A stretch of 64,000 nt of DNA, taken from the NCBI GenBank assembly GCA_021018995.1, contig CM037593.1:43971810-44035809 (forward strand), in the 5' to 3' direction. A program made the position numbers and the translations under genes. Shown one piece after another: positions 43,746 through 55,147 of this stretch. The stretch comes from Chloranthus sessilifolius. Its lineage: Eukaryota > Streptophyta > Magnoliopsida > Chloranthales > Chloranthaceae. How positions within the stretch are numbered: the first letter of the stretch is position 1; every line of letters starts with the position of its first letter. The notes beneath the pieces were generated by a model that saw nothing but the letters and a program-made list of their open reading frames with translations, was not told the origin of the DNA and made no database searches.

Positions 43746-45144
43746 TCAGAGGCATCTCAGCTTTTGTTTAACTGCCTTAACATCGGCGTAGAGTGGCAAT
43801 TCATGCTCAACTAGATCGGTATCCAAACCAGGCATGTCTTCATACGACCATGCGAAGACGTCTTGGTATGACTGAAGGAAGTCTATCATACCTTTCCTCT
43901 CCTTAGGGGATAGCGATGTTCCGATTTTGGTGATTCTGGGGGCCTCTTCGGTGCCCAAACTGACATCCCCCGTCTCTTCGACGATCGGGGTAGGGCCATG
44001 CTCAAAATCGGCAAATTGTTTGAGGAGCTCATTGGGGAGCTCATCGGTTTGACCTTCCTCGTCCAGACTTGTGATTCCTACCTCTTCTTGTATTTCTACA
44101 GGAATGGGGTCAGCATTACGTGGGACGGGTATCACGACATCAACTTCAATTTTATTGGGAATTTTAAAGGATAATATTTTTGGAATTGGTATTTTTTCTA
44201 TTTTTATGGTCTTTTGCATTTTTTCGGAGGTCAGCCCCTGGCAAGGTGGATCTCTATATATACAAGGTAGAGTGGTCCAGAGGCTAACCTCACTTTTTAC
44301 AGGTTGTTTTTTTTTTTGGAGAGTCGGTGCCGTTTTCATGGTATTTGGCGGCTCCCAGGAGTTGGGGCAAGGATGCCCAGTTACTCACCTGCGAGGCTTG
44401 GCCTTTACCTCTTTGATTGGGAGTAGCATCGGTAGGCTCTTGCAGTTCTTCCCTCAACATATTTACAGAGGGATCCTCTAGGACCCTGTCCTCTATGGTT
44501 AGGATGGGCCCAGAGTGACTGGTGCTGGAGTGATGGGTTGACCGAGGGACTTCTTCATCAAATAAGGAATGGGCGGCTAAGTCCATCTCGAAGTATGGGG
44601 GAATGATGTAGGGATTGGTGGGGTGGACGAAAGCAGGCTTATGTGGGCTAACCCTCGTCTCCCCATTTAGATCAATTTTTACTACCCCGGCGCTCCCAAA
44701 GGTTTCATGGATGTGGGGGCAAGCGTGAGGTTCCTCTTCCAAGATGATTCCTCTGGCCTTGGCGACTGCTGCGGCTCTCATCTTTTCCTCGGCCTCTCTG
44801 ACTTCTTCTTCGTCGGGCTTGTAGCCTAGGCCACATCTGGTTTGTTGCCCCTTGGCCTTGACAGGGTCTCTTCTTCCTTGGAGGCGTGGGCCCAACCCTT
44901 TCCCTTTTTGATGGCCCCATCTGTGGAGCATGAACATAGCTGTGTCCATTCCTCCTCCAATTTTATCCAGGGTCTTTTCAGTTGGTCCGAGGGTGACGGC
45001 TGAGAAGTCATACTCAAATCGGTGAAGATTGGCGTCCTCTACTGTGTGCGGTATGTTCAGCACTTTTGAATTCTCAATGTGCAGAGTGCTTCTTTCCCTG
45101 TCTTCTCTGCTCTCGCCTAAGATGGTGACAATTTTTCCTTTCAA
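43746..45144 (-). mobile_element. Element E: linker with G-patch-like segment between protease and RT
   Basis: Minus strand. A glycine-rich segment at about 44820-44960 (RWGHQKGKGLGPRLQGR, QTRCGLGY) resembles the G-patch RNA-binding motif known in Tat/Ogre polyproteins. An acidic, variable linker with KGMIDFLQSYQDVFAWSYED near 43830-43890 leads into RT. G-patch proteins bind nucleic acid or helicases; its role in these elements is unproven. Fossil. Confidence 0.75.
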
Positions 45145-45149
45145 GATGA

Positions 45150-45640
45150 ATCAGAGCTTTTAGTGCAGGGTAGATGGTATTGCTCCGAGCTTATGTATCC
45201 ATGGCCGGCCCAATAGCAGATTGAAAGTGGACTTGATGTCCATCACCTGAAAGGGGGTGGTGAAGGTTTGCGGCCCGAGGATCAGGTTGAGGTCTACTTC
45301 TCCTATGATTTCCCTTCTGGTGTTGTTGAATCCCTGAGCGCTTGATATGGATGGTCAGAAGGTGTCGGGATTCGCCCCAATTTTGATTGTCGTCCTTAGA
45401 GGGCATACGTTCAATGCCGACCCGTTGTCGATTAGGACCAACGACACCACCAAGTTTCCTACTTCCACTATTATATTCAAGGGCTTAGAGTGGTCATTCC
45501 CCTCGATTGGTAGGTCTGCATCAGTGAATGAGATGACATTTGAGGCCAACACTTTCCCTATTATTTCTCCTACTTCATCTGGAGTTACGTGAGTGGAGAC
45601 ATGTGCATCCTTGAGTGCTCCCACTAAGGCTTGGAAGTGG
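45150..45640 (-). mobile_element. Element E: protease
   Basis: Minus strand: an aspartic protease core around 45390-45450 with VSLVLIDNGSALNVCPLRT (D-N-G-S-A-class active site), preceded by HSKPLNIIVEVGNLV and followed by the GRPWIH-type segment near 45180-45200. It cuts the polyprotein. Fossil. Confidence 0.8.
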
Positions 45641-46800
45641 AGCAGGGACGTGATTAACAAATCCCACACAGTAATATGGGCGGGTGTTCTCTTGAGCTGC
45701 GTCTCTAGTATGTGCTCTCTGGCCACTTTTTCAAAGGGATTTCCCGCGGCCTGTTCTTTCTTCTTCTCTTCTCCTCTAACAGCCCCTGATGCTTCCGACT
45801 GTGTAGAAATCTGGCCTGACCGGGTAACAAATTCAACAGCCTCCTCTTGGTTACACCCGACATTCATGTCTGTCTGTTCATAGCTTAATGGCACTTGATG
45901 TGGGTCATAGGCAGGTTTCAGGATACGAAAAGGAGTGCATGGTAATTCTGGGGAAGATTGGGTTGGACACACCAGTTTCTCGGGTCCCATCAGGTTAACT
46001 CCAGTAAGGGGCAGAACGATAGTGGCGGGAATTGGCAGGGTTGAATTTGTGGGTGCAGGGGGGGCTTGTACAGGTATTGCCTGTGCTTGGTAAGACCAGT
46101 GGTGATTGGGAGCAGGTGATAAGGGGATTGGGTGAGGGGTTGCTTGTTTGGGTGGCGGTGGAGTTGGATTGGGGCCGAAATAATGAAGGGATGGCGGGAG
46201 TGTGACCGGGATGGAGGGATGGAGAGATGTTTGAGGTTTGAGGTGTGGTGATATGAGGGGTTTGTAGGGGGGGTGGCATGGTGGGGTGATGTTGGGTTTG
46301 TGGATGAAATGGGGTGGATGGGGGATGATGGTGTTGTGCATGGAGCGGGGTGATTTGGGGATGGCGGAGTAGTGTATTGGGTGGTGGGGTTTGAAGGTGT
46401 GTGTGGAATGGGATAACTTGGGAACGGTGGAGTAGTGTATGGGGTGGGGAGATTTGAGGGTGTGTATGGGGTAGGATAATATGGAGATGGTAGCGTAGTG
46501 TATTGGGTGGGGAGATTTGAGGGTGTGTATTGGGTAGGATAATATGGGGATGGTAGCGTAGTGTATTGGGTGGGGTGATTTGGGTGTGACAGAGAGGTAT
46601 AAGGGGTAAATTGGCCGTGGGGTGGATATGTGTATGATTGCGGCGGGGCTGTACCCATTTGGATTTGATAGGCGGGATCAGGAGTGGAAAAATACTGCCC
46701 TAAATCTAAGGGCTCCTCTTGGTATGCTGGTGTGGGGAAATAATCAGCCAGATACAACGACTCGATCACCATAACAAATAGTTCATCTTCGTTCGACCTG
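45641..46800 (-). mobile_element. Element E: proline-rich linker between gag and protease
   Basis: Minus strand encodes a long Pro/Tyr/Thr-rich low-complexity segment (YPTQYTPSNLPTQYTTLPSP) preceded by DLGQYFSTPDPAYQ. Within it a 63-bp tandem repeat (21 codons) is described separately. Function unknown; such linkers are variable in Tat elements. Confidence 0.75.
46369..46600. repeat. 63-bp in-frame tandem repeat in E's proline-rich linker
   Basis: GTAGTGTATTGGGTGGGGAG-like units begin at 46369, 46432, 46495 and 46558, exactly 63 bp apart, which is 21 codons. The minus strand reads as repeats of a YPTxYTPSNLPTxYTTLPSP-type peptide. Confidence 0.85.
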
Positions 46801-46984
46801 GGGAGTGAAAATTCCTCCTTATTACTGATATAATTCGAAGGGTCAAACTCTTCTTCTTCCTCCTCTATCCAATGAATGTTAGGCCTGGGGCCTCCTGGGT
46901 GCGGTGGCAGAGGGGCTTGATGGATATTCTAGTTCTGCCCTTGAGGAAGTGGCGGGGGAATGATTTTTCCTGCCTCTATCAGAT

Positions 46985-48150
46985 CTTAGACTGCATGCTT
47001 TAACGGGAAGCACTGGTCCGTAGGGTGACCCGGTCCCTAGTGGAAATTATAATGCAGATTCGGATCATAGTTCCTTGGTATGGGATGAGGTGGTGGGCGA
47101 GGTTGGAGTAAATTGACCAGGCCTTTCTCTAGCAATACTGGCAATAAGACACTCAAGGATTGCCCCAACGGTGTGAACACTCTTTCAAATCGTGCTTTCA
47201 TCTGCTCCTGGGAGAACGGGGATCTTGGTCCTTTGCCTGCCCTTGGTGCTTGCTCAAAATGGGCCGGGGGTGGTTGTGTAAACTAGAGCTGTATCGGGGG
47301 GGCATTGGTATTGGCCTGGGGGTAAACAATGTTCTGTACCTCTGTCCCTGGTCTTCTTTCATTTCTTGGTTCGACAGCTTTTCGAACCCCGGTGGCCCCG
47401 GTGGCCACATTCCTTCCTAACCTGCCCTCTCTAATGGCGTCTTTGCAACAATTGGCATTTCTGACCAGATCAGCAAAACTAGACTGTTGCTGATATACTA
47501 AAAAATCTGCGATGACTGGGAGGGCTCCCTTGGTTATGAATTCAATCTGCTCATCATCGAGAATCTGGTGAGTTACCTGAGCGGCCAACGCCCTCCACCT
47601 TCCCAACTAAGTACTGAATGTTTCATCATGTCTTTGCTTTAGACGGGCCAAATCTGACTTCCTTGGCTCTATGTCCATGTTATAGACATACTGCTCTTGG
47701 AATAAGTGTGTCAGATCCTTCCAAGTTTTTATCATAGATGGCTCCAAGGATGTGAACCATCTCAGAGCTGGGCCCGCTAGACTTTTTTGGAACACTTTGA
47801 TGAGGAGTCGTTCATCTCAGCCATACTGGCACATATCCCCACAGTAAGATTTTAAGAGGGCGATGGGGTTGCCAGTGCCATTATACTTATCGAACAATGG
47901 CATCTTCAATTTCTATGGCAGGGGGACATCGGAGAACAGACATAAGTCTGAAAAGTCTGTTGAATGCAGTTCTACTCCTCCCATCTTCATCAGTTGCTTC
48001 TGTATTTTGTCTATTTGTTCTTTCAATTGTTCTGGTTCTTCTGAGGCTGTAGCGGGGACTGCTTCCCCCTGATTTTGTTCGACCCTAGGTGTGATGATGG
48101 TGGGCCCGGGAGGGTTGAAGCTGGCAACTCCTCCATTGTTGCTGATCTCA
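46985..48150 (-). mobile_element. Element E: gag core and zinc-like segment
   Basis: Minus strand: the capsid core around 47283-47860 (LAGPALRWFTSLEPSMIKTW, FQEQYVYNMDIEPRKSDLAR, GRWRALAAQVTH), then a C-terminal part with a GHPTDQC / LKHAV zinc-like segment near 46985-47060. This is the Tat-type gag. It assembles the particle. Fossil with several breaks. Confidence 0.85.
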
Positions 48151-48159
48151 TTCTCCTCA

Positions 48160-48962
48160 TACTATTGGTCATGGTATTGGTGAGGAGCGAGTTCTACTAT
48201 TTGGACTTTGGGTGAGGGGTTGGATGACCTGGTGGGGCCATATGGTTTGCAGGGGATGAGAAGGGATAAATGGATGAGCGGTTTGTGGGTAGGTGATGTG
48301 CTGAGCTGGGTGCACATTCTGGGGGTGAGGGAGGTGTGGTTGAGGTGGCGGGATGTTATGGGTTTGAGGAATGGGATGGATTGGATTTCCCGTTGGAGGC
48401 GGGATGGGGGCGTAAGGGGTATAGGTGAATGAAGGGTACTGGTGGGGGGGTATGGGGTTAGTGAATGGGCCTTGATGTGCATGGGTGGATGGGCCTTGGG
48501 TTTGAGGGATTTGGGTTTGATGGTTTTGGAAGGCTTGGATTGGTGGGCCTTGGGCTTGGGTGTGGGGGTTAGTATGACTTTGGGCCAATGGGCCTTGTTG
48601 GGTTTGGGCTAATGGGCCGTGAGGGTTCTAGGCCTGGGCCTGGGTCAGATGTGCTAGGGCTTGGGCCCATGGGTTTTGAGGGTTTTGGGCCTGGGCCTGA
48701 GATTGATGGGCTTGGGTCCATGGGCCTTGAGGATTCTGGGCCTGGGCCTGGGTCTGTTGGACTTGGGCCCATGGGTTTTGAGGGTCTTGGGCCCATGGGT
48801 TTTGAGGGTTTTGGGCCTGGGCTTGATGGGCTTGGGCTTGGGCCCATGGCTCTAGAAGTGTTTCGGCTTGGGCCCATGGATTTGAATGGGTTTGGGTCTT
48901 GAATTGAGGTGGGGGATTTTGGGAGGTATGGACGATGGGTGGTTGGGCATGGTTAAGAGAGA
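48160..48962 (-). mobile_element. Element E: proline-rich gag N-terminal part with repeats
   Basis: Minus strand, Pro/His/Thr-rich sequence between the gag core and solo LTR G. At 48590-48890 GGCCTGGGCCTGGG-type units recur at 51-57 bp (multiples of 3). The + strand glycine-rich ORF here is a shadow of the same repeat. It continues on the far side of G at 51357. Confidence 0.72.
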
Positions 48963-49189
48963 ATGGGTGTTAAGACCTGAAAAGTACCACTATTCACCCC
49001 TTAGCTTAGCCTTTGATTAGACCCTTAGCCCTTTAATAAATGTTTGTTAAGCTATTTTTGTAGGTAATAAACAACAGTGCAATAAGGCCATAAATCCTGC
49101 TAAGAAGCCTATTTTGACCCCAGAAGTCCCTCAGAAGAATGAGAACTGAATCCATACCTGAGAAGAGCCTGGCGCAGCTTCCCAAAGCT

Positions 49190-49720
49190 TCAGAGGATTC
49201 AGAAAAATATGCTTCGCGCAGTCCTCGCGAATTCCCAAGACTTCACAACAACTTCTCGTGTAGTTGAGTGACATACTAGCTTCAGAATCCTACCTCGCGC
49301 AGCTGTCGGGCAGTAGTCGCGGGATGCAAATGTTAAGAGAACCTCTCGCGCAGTCCAGAAACTATCAAAGCCTCGCGAGGATCCTCGCGAAGTTTCATTA
49401 GGAAGTGAATTTCTCACGCAGTTCTCATGCTGTTCAGGAAGAAAGCAGCCTCGTGAAGCCAGAGTTAACCTCGTGAAGATCTATTGTGAAATGGAATGCT
49501 CGCACAGTTCCCGCACTATTCATAAGTAGCAATCCAACTGTGCGAAGCCCAATCCAGTAAGAGCTTAACTATCTATCTCGTGACTGCTCAAAGCATCAAG
49601 AAGCTGCAACCCCATGACGTCTGAAGTTTTAATGCTAACTCATCCTCGCGAAGTCAATGCTACCACGCAACAAGTCTGGGAATCGACTGCAACCTGGCGA
49701 ACCTCTGAAATCCACCTTCC
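49190..49720 (+). repeat. U3 phrase array, CTCGCGCAG/CGCGAAG type (G)
   Basis: Repeated TCGCGAA, CTCGCGCAG, CTCGTGAAG and GTGCGAAG phrases upstream of G's TATA box, in the same position as in D and D'. Confidence 0.68.
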
Positions 49721-49886
49721 ATCGCTTCAGCAGAGGACTTTCTGGGAATTTCCAAGGATTAGGGCATGCACTCCCATGCTCGAATCTCCGTGCACGGACC
49801 CTGAGGCATCCAAGGATCATTAATAGGCCACGTGGCATCGCTAAAATTAGGGTTTCCTAACCCTAATTCACCACCACACCCACTGT

Positions 49887-49894
49887 TATATAAA
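49887..49894 (+). promoter_or_regulatory. TATA box of G
   Basis: TATATAAA in CACTGTTATATAAACC, about 170 bp after the phrase array. Confidence 0.65.
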
Positions 49895-51356
49895 CCTAAG
49901 CCTGGTTTAGGTTTAGGGGGAATTTTTTTAGAGAGACTTGAGAGCAGAGATCTTATCACTGATAAGAGATCTGAGATCATTTTCTTTTCTGTTCTTCTGT
50001 AGTTGTAAGTAGTTTTCCTTTTTCTTCTACTTCTCTCCATGGCCCAGCACTTACTAGCCATGCCTTTGTATGCTTATTAAGATTAGATTAATGGAATTTG
50101 TGATTGGGTGTTATACTTTTATGGGATTCATGTGTTTGTGAGTTGCTCTATGCAAGGCTGCTGACTTGTGATCCGCCATTGCTTTGGCTGTGATTGAAAG
50201 CAATGGAGGATTGATTCTAAGGTCTCATTCAGATCCAAATGACCTGTGTGTCTGGGCTATCATGGTCCTATACAGCCTTAACCCCACCACAGGACCCACT
50301 AGATCTGAAATCCCCATGGAAGCCTGAGCTGGTAGCCTTGTGACCATGGTGGTGGCAGCAATATTACTGTTCTGTTTTGGACTCTATGAGGAGGATAGCC
50401 TCTGGGATAGTCTGTGACCATTCAAGTGGACAGGCTATAGCCTTAGGGTGAAGCCAATCCGTAGGATCCAAGATGAATTTTTCTCTGCACATGTGCTTGT
50501 AGCCTTATGGGAGATTGTACAGAGGCAGACTCCCCTATATTTGTATAGACCCGCCATCAGATGTTAGATCTGATCTGGTTATGGAGATTGTAGGATTGTG
50601 ATTGGACCATTGTAGTCCCACTCAAGCAATGGACAACTAGATCTAAGGTTGTACTCAATCCCTTGTTGGTTCTATGTGTCTAGGCTATCATGGTCCTATA
50701 CAGCCTTAGCCCCACACATAGAGCTTTAGAGGTTGAGGTTCCCTATGGGTTCCTGAGCTTGTAGCCTGGATGAAGTAGTGCCTACAATGATTTGCTTTGA
50801 CCCATCTCTGGATTGTGGTTCCCCTATGGGATAGTCTGTGACCATTTAAGTGGACAGGTTATAACCTTAAGGGATTGGATCATGGCACATGGATGAGTTG
50901 GATTTTTTCTCCTCATTGGTGATAATGTAGCCATTGGACAGGATTTCTATACAAGAACTCGGATCTCGAAATAAATTCAATCGATTCAACCCAATAGCCT
51001 ACTTCTCACCCTTTTATATTTATTTTCCCACACTCCATCTATCTTCTCAACCCTTTCTGTAGTTAATTCATTAGGCTACCTTAGGATATTTAGAATAAGT
51101 TACCCTAAACTCCCTTGCTTTTAGGACTGCCAGATCTGTAGTCAGATCTGGAGGGACTACTAGAGATGGCTCCCTTGGAGTTGTAGATCACCTTTTCCCT
51201 GTGGGACAAACTCTTACTTATCAAAACTTGCTACAATGGACCCTGTATCTTGCAGGTCTAGGATTTCTCAGTTGTGCTGATTCCATCCCCTGTTTTACTT
51301 TGATTTTAAATTGCTTTTACCACCAACAATAAAGTAAGCACACTGAGGTCGCAACA

Positions 51357-51954
51357 ATGGGGTATGGAGGTTTTGGAGATTTAGATGCGGGGTTTGAGAT
51401 GTAGGGTTCCGAGAAGCAGCCCACAGGGCATACATCGTTCTCACGTCCTCCATTGAGGGCGTGGATTTAGGTGTGAGATTGGGGGGTGATGGCTCACTTA
51501 AGGATGGAGGGGGTTGGGAGAAATTGGGCATGACCCAGGTAAATGGGGGGGTATGTTGGGATGTGGATGGGCCATGTGGTGCGAATGGTATGTGAGATGA
51601 GGTGGATGGGATGTGGGATGTAGGGGGCATGGATGATGAGATGGATGGAAAGTGGGAAGTAGGTGGGGGATGGGGCTCCCTATGGGGTCTTTGGGAGTAT
51701 GGGGGTGCGGTAAGGGTGTATGGATGGGAGATGGGGATGTATGGATCGGTTGGGAAATGAGGGGTTTCAGTAGGGGATGAAAAGGGGGTATGTTGGGAGA
51801 ATGTGAGGGAGGGGGATGGGGTGGATGTGAACACGGGTGCCCCAAATGGACCCGTGATATCGAACCTGGTTTGGGCGAAAGTGTCGGAGATCGGGTCTTC
51901 TCCGATATGAGAATGGTATGGGGATGATGGTGGGGATGTATCGGCTCTTGACAT
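51357..51954 (-). mobile_element. Element E: start of gag (proline-rich leader part)
   Basis: Minus strand from an ATG at 51954: MSRADTSPPSSPYHSHIGED, FDITGPFGAPVFTSTPSPSL, then Pro/Ser/His-rich sequence up to G's boundary at 51357. It continues beyond G at 48962. I chose this start because it follows the T-rich leader and opens the proline-rich gag part. Confidence 0.7.
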
Positions 51955-53541
51955 GATCTGCTGACGAGTGTTGTATCAATGTCTCGGATAAGGGCCGAAT
52001 ACCTTCCGGGTTCTCCTTCTACGGCCCGAGTTTGAAGTTGCCGTGGTGACGGTCACACCAAAATATATTCTTTTGATTTTCTTTAGGGTTTTTTTGGTTT
52101 GTTTTTCTTTTTTCTTTTTTTTTTCGGAAAATGATTTTTTTGGCTTTTGAAGATGATTTTTGGTTGTTGTTTTTTTGTTTTCTTTTTGAAGGTGGATTTT
52201 TTTGAAGATGAGGATTTTTTTTCTCTTCTCTTTTTTTTTAAATGGAAGTTAACTCCCCCCTACCTAGATGAATGATGACCTAGTGCCCAGGGTCCCGTCT
52301 CGGGTGGTCTATGTACCTTTAGTAGGCCCCACGGCGGGATCCAACACACTTCGAAAGAAGCGAAGGGGAACCCTTTCGTTCTATTGAAGGCGAGGGAATT
52401 CACGCAAACGACCCGATCCCCCGGAGTAAATCAATGAGAAGTCGCCTTCTTTTGATTAGGCGGGGGCATGTTGGGTGTTAGAGGATGTGGGAGGCTATTG
52501 CGGGCACTAATACCGCTAATCGAGGACTTGGTGTGATGGATTGGGCCTCAGGTCGGGTTGCTGTGGCCCAGTATATACTGGGCGTATATATTATGCACGC
52601 CCGACAAGGAAATGTAGATTTTGGCTGGGGGTATATATTATATACGCCTGGCTTAAATCTGGGGATTTTGGCTGGGCATATATATTATATATGCCTGGCT
52701 ATTTTCTCGATTTGGTTGATATAATATATACGCTGGCAAAACATTTCACCTTAGTTTGACAAAGGAACAAAGAAGAATGTGGGTCTTTGAACTGGTTTCT
52801 TGGGAGAAATGCTCCCGGGGACTGCTGTGTATGTTATCGGGTCCCTCCTTTCCATTTCCTAGGGATACACAGCTGAATTTTGGGTTGTCTACCCTCTCAC
52901 CAATGAGGGTTTACGGCTTGATCGGAATTGGCAACCCAACCGATATACCTCCAGCGCAAGCGCCTTCTCAGGTACTGGAAGGGGTGGTTCTTTTCAGGAT
53001 CATCACCACTAGGGCTGCCGCCTTACTAGGAACCGGGTAAATTGTATCTGTGCCTAAACCCCCCAAAAACGCAAAAATAAAATCAATTATGTCCCCACAC
53101 TGTTGGTTCACTTTTAATTACAGATTTTAAAGGGGAGTGAAATTAAGTCCAAAAAATGGGTCGGGGATGACAAGCCCGTGACGCCTCAATGGGCCGATGT
53201 TCAAAGGTGAGATATGATGACTGAAATAAAGTGCGCAAGTAGGCCCGCCAAATGGCTAAGGCTCGTAAATGACTGAAATTTAAATGATGTGAAAAGTAAA
53301 TGCGAGCAAGCCCGCCAAACGGCTAAGGCGGCTTAAATGACAAGAATCGGAAAAACAGAAATTTAAATGCCCGCGTAGGCCCGCCAATCGGCTAAGGCAC
53401 TTAAAGGACTGAATCGTAGGGGTGAGTATGTTAGTAAAAACAACAAAAATATAGAAAAAAAACAGCAGAAAATAAGAAGAAAACAGCAATGGTTAGTAAC
53501 AAAAAAATAAGGCCAACAAAAGGGGAAGCGCTAGGCTGATT
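51955..53541 (-). other. Element E: leader between primer site and gag
   Basis: About 1.6 kb. It holds T-rich tracts (52070-52250), a palindrome cluster (52581-52734) and three GCCCGCCAA / GGCTAAGGC units near 53243, 53310 and 53379 (67-69 bp apart). The + strand ORF at 52756-53040 has no recognisable family and I do not call it a gene. Confidence 0.55.
52581..52734. repeat. Palindrome cluster in E's leader
   Basis: Four members start at about 52581, 52628, 52675 and 52714, the first three exactly 47 bp apart. They are less perfect than the 36907 set. The surrounding GGC and AATTTT text is like that of the LTR clusters. Confidence 0.82.
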
Positions 53542-53559
53542 TCCCCAGCGGAGTCGCCA
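53542..53559 (-). other. Primer binding site of element E (tRNA-Arg-like)
   Basis: On the minus strand TGGCGACTCCGCTGGGGA begins two bases after the 5' LTR end. Ogre-type elements use a TGGCGACTC...TGGGGA site pairing with tRNA-Arg. It fixes E's strand and 5' end. Confidence 0.85.
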
Positions 53560-53561
53560 TC

Positions 53562-55147
53562 TGTGCGACCGTGGATCCTCTCGAACCCGTCGCGGCGATG
53601 CGCTCGCTTTTAATAAAATGTAGAGTCACCACCCGGAGCTTTTGGTGACGTGGGAAACCTTCAAATCGATATTTTAAGCACCGAAGTGCTAAATATGATT
53701 CTGATTTACCGGTCTTTGCCAAAGGCTCTAGGGTAGGGGCTTCGGTTATCGATCGGGAAGGGTTTAGGCACCCGATCAACCCGCACGTAGTGGTCTCTAT
53801 TTATCGCCAAAAATAAAAATAAAAGGGCGGAGTTTCCCCTTGCCCGAAGGCAATACGGTCCTATCAAGCTTTGAGCCAAACCGAAATTTCGGCGGCGTAA
53901 CGGCTTGAATCCTTGGACGGAGGAGACACCAAGAAGGTAGAGGAAGAGAGGGGTGAGGCGGAGCTCATGGGCCCTTGTTGCACCGTGGAAGATCTTTGCT
54001 TTGGCGTGCTTCTGATGGCTTAAACGGTATGGAAATGGACTCTAACACTAGGATTCGCTAAAATAGGAAGTGTAGGGTGAGTCTAAATGCTAGACTTTAG
54101 CTAAAGGGAGTGATCTAATGGTGGAAATGGACTAAAATAGATGAAATATGCATGCTGGAATTCTGGAAAAATATTGGCATTTTCTCTCACTAGGCTTCTC
54201 TCTTAAGCACTCTCTAATCCTTCAATAAAAATTCAACCCTTTGAGAAGAGGGGGGCCTCCCTATTTATAGAGAAGGGATAGGTTAGGGGTTTACTTAAGA
54301 GCTAATTGGTTTAGCAATTAGGTAATCCCCCATCTAAGGTTTTCTAGGTTTTCAAGGTCCTAGGGTTTTGGAAAGCTGGTTTTAATGGCAGATGATGGGG
54401 TGAGACCATGGGTGACTTAAGGGTTCCCAATAAGCTCAAAGGGGGTGCAACCAACCTCAAGACACCCACCTCAACCAAGGGGATGGTCAAAAGGTCAAAC
54501 TAGATGAAGGAAATTCAAGCACAGATGGCGATTCATCGAGCTAAGTCATGATATATTATATACGCCTAATTTAGGCACAATGAATTTCACCAAAAACAGG
54601 GGAGCTTTGGGAAGATGAAGCCCGTGGTGGGTCCCACCTATACTGGGCGTATATATTATATACGCCTGGCCAAATTTCCCCCAAAAAAGGCAGGCGTATA
54701 TAATATATACGCCTGACTAATCTGGGGCCAAATTAGCTGGGCGTATGTAATATACACGCATGAGTAAAAGTTTTATGATTTTATGTGAAACTTCAATCGG
54801 CCATAACTTTTGAACCGTAGCTCCAAATTGGGTGATCTTTGACTTGTTGGAAAGCGGGAGAAGTCCTCTTTCCAATGGTATATGGCCCATCTAAGTTGGT
54901 GGTCTGTATAAAGTTTTGTAGCTCCTCTCCCATCAACTGCTCAGAAAGGTTCAAATTACGTATGGGAAGGAAATCCAGGGTTTAGGGGTGATCTCTAAGG
55001 GTTGGGGAATGATTTTAAAGCGTTCAGGGTGATTCCTAAAGGTTTGGGTGGATTCCTACAGGTTCAGGGGTGCCATCAGAAGCACAGGGGTACATCTCTC
55101 TCGAAGTACAGATTGATCGGGCCTTGGGCCGAATTTGGGTGTCTACA
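53562..55147 (-). repeat. R3: 5' LTR of element E
   Basis: 1586 bp; on the minus strand TGTAGACACC to the CGCACA end, so TG...CA. TATA box CTATAAATAG at 54261-54270 (minus). Palindromes at about 54549 (partial), 54646, 54693 and 54740, again with 47-bp steps. Its right edge abuts the D-type LTR D' at 55148. Confidence 0.92.

Larger units (their letters stand above)
48968..51356 (+). mobile_element. G: solo Athila LTR inserted in element E
   Basis: A 2389-bp LTR from TGTTAAGACC to GCAACA with no internal element sequence, flanked by the direct repeat ATGGG at 48963-48967 and 51357-51361. A perfect 5-bp target duplication around one LTR is the mark of insertion followed by LTR-LTR recombination. 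It holds a phrase array (49190-49720), a TATA box (49887-49894) and two copies of the GTGACCATTCAAGTGGACAG motif (near 50410 and 50838). Confidence 0.93.
29464..55147 (-). mobile_element. Element E: giant Tat/Ogre-type LTR retrotransposon with antisense genes
   Basis: On the minus strand, from right to left: 5' LTR (R3), tRNA-Arg-like primer site, leader, gag with long proline-rich parts, protease, G-patch-like segment, RT, RNase H, archaeal-type RNase H, integrase, a 9.6-kb 3' region with two antisense genes and tandem repeats, polypurine tract, 3' LTR (R2). Length is about 25.7 kb, or 23.3 kb without the inserted solo LTR G, matching the large Ogre group. The second RNase H defines the Tat lineage. 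By eye R2 and R3 differ at about 5% of the sites compared (about 2 million years at 1.3e-8). Structurally nearly complete but broken in several to many places. Confidence 0.9.

Noticed and set aside
48588-48902. Glycine-rich + strand ORFs
   Set aside because: Shadow of the GC-rich tandem repeat in E's gag region, whose coding strand is minus.
52756-53040. + strand 94-residue ORF in E's leader
   Set aside because: No recognisable domain, no supporting promoter or splice structure beyond the adjacent palindromes; left as uncertain leader sequence.
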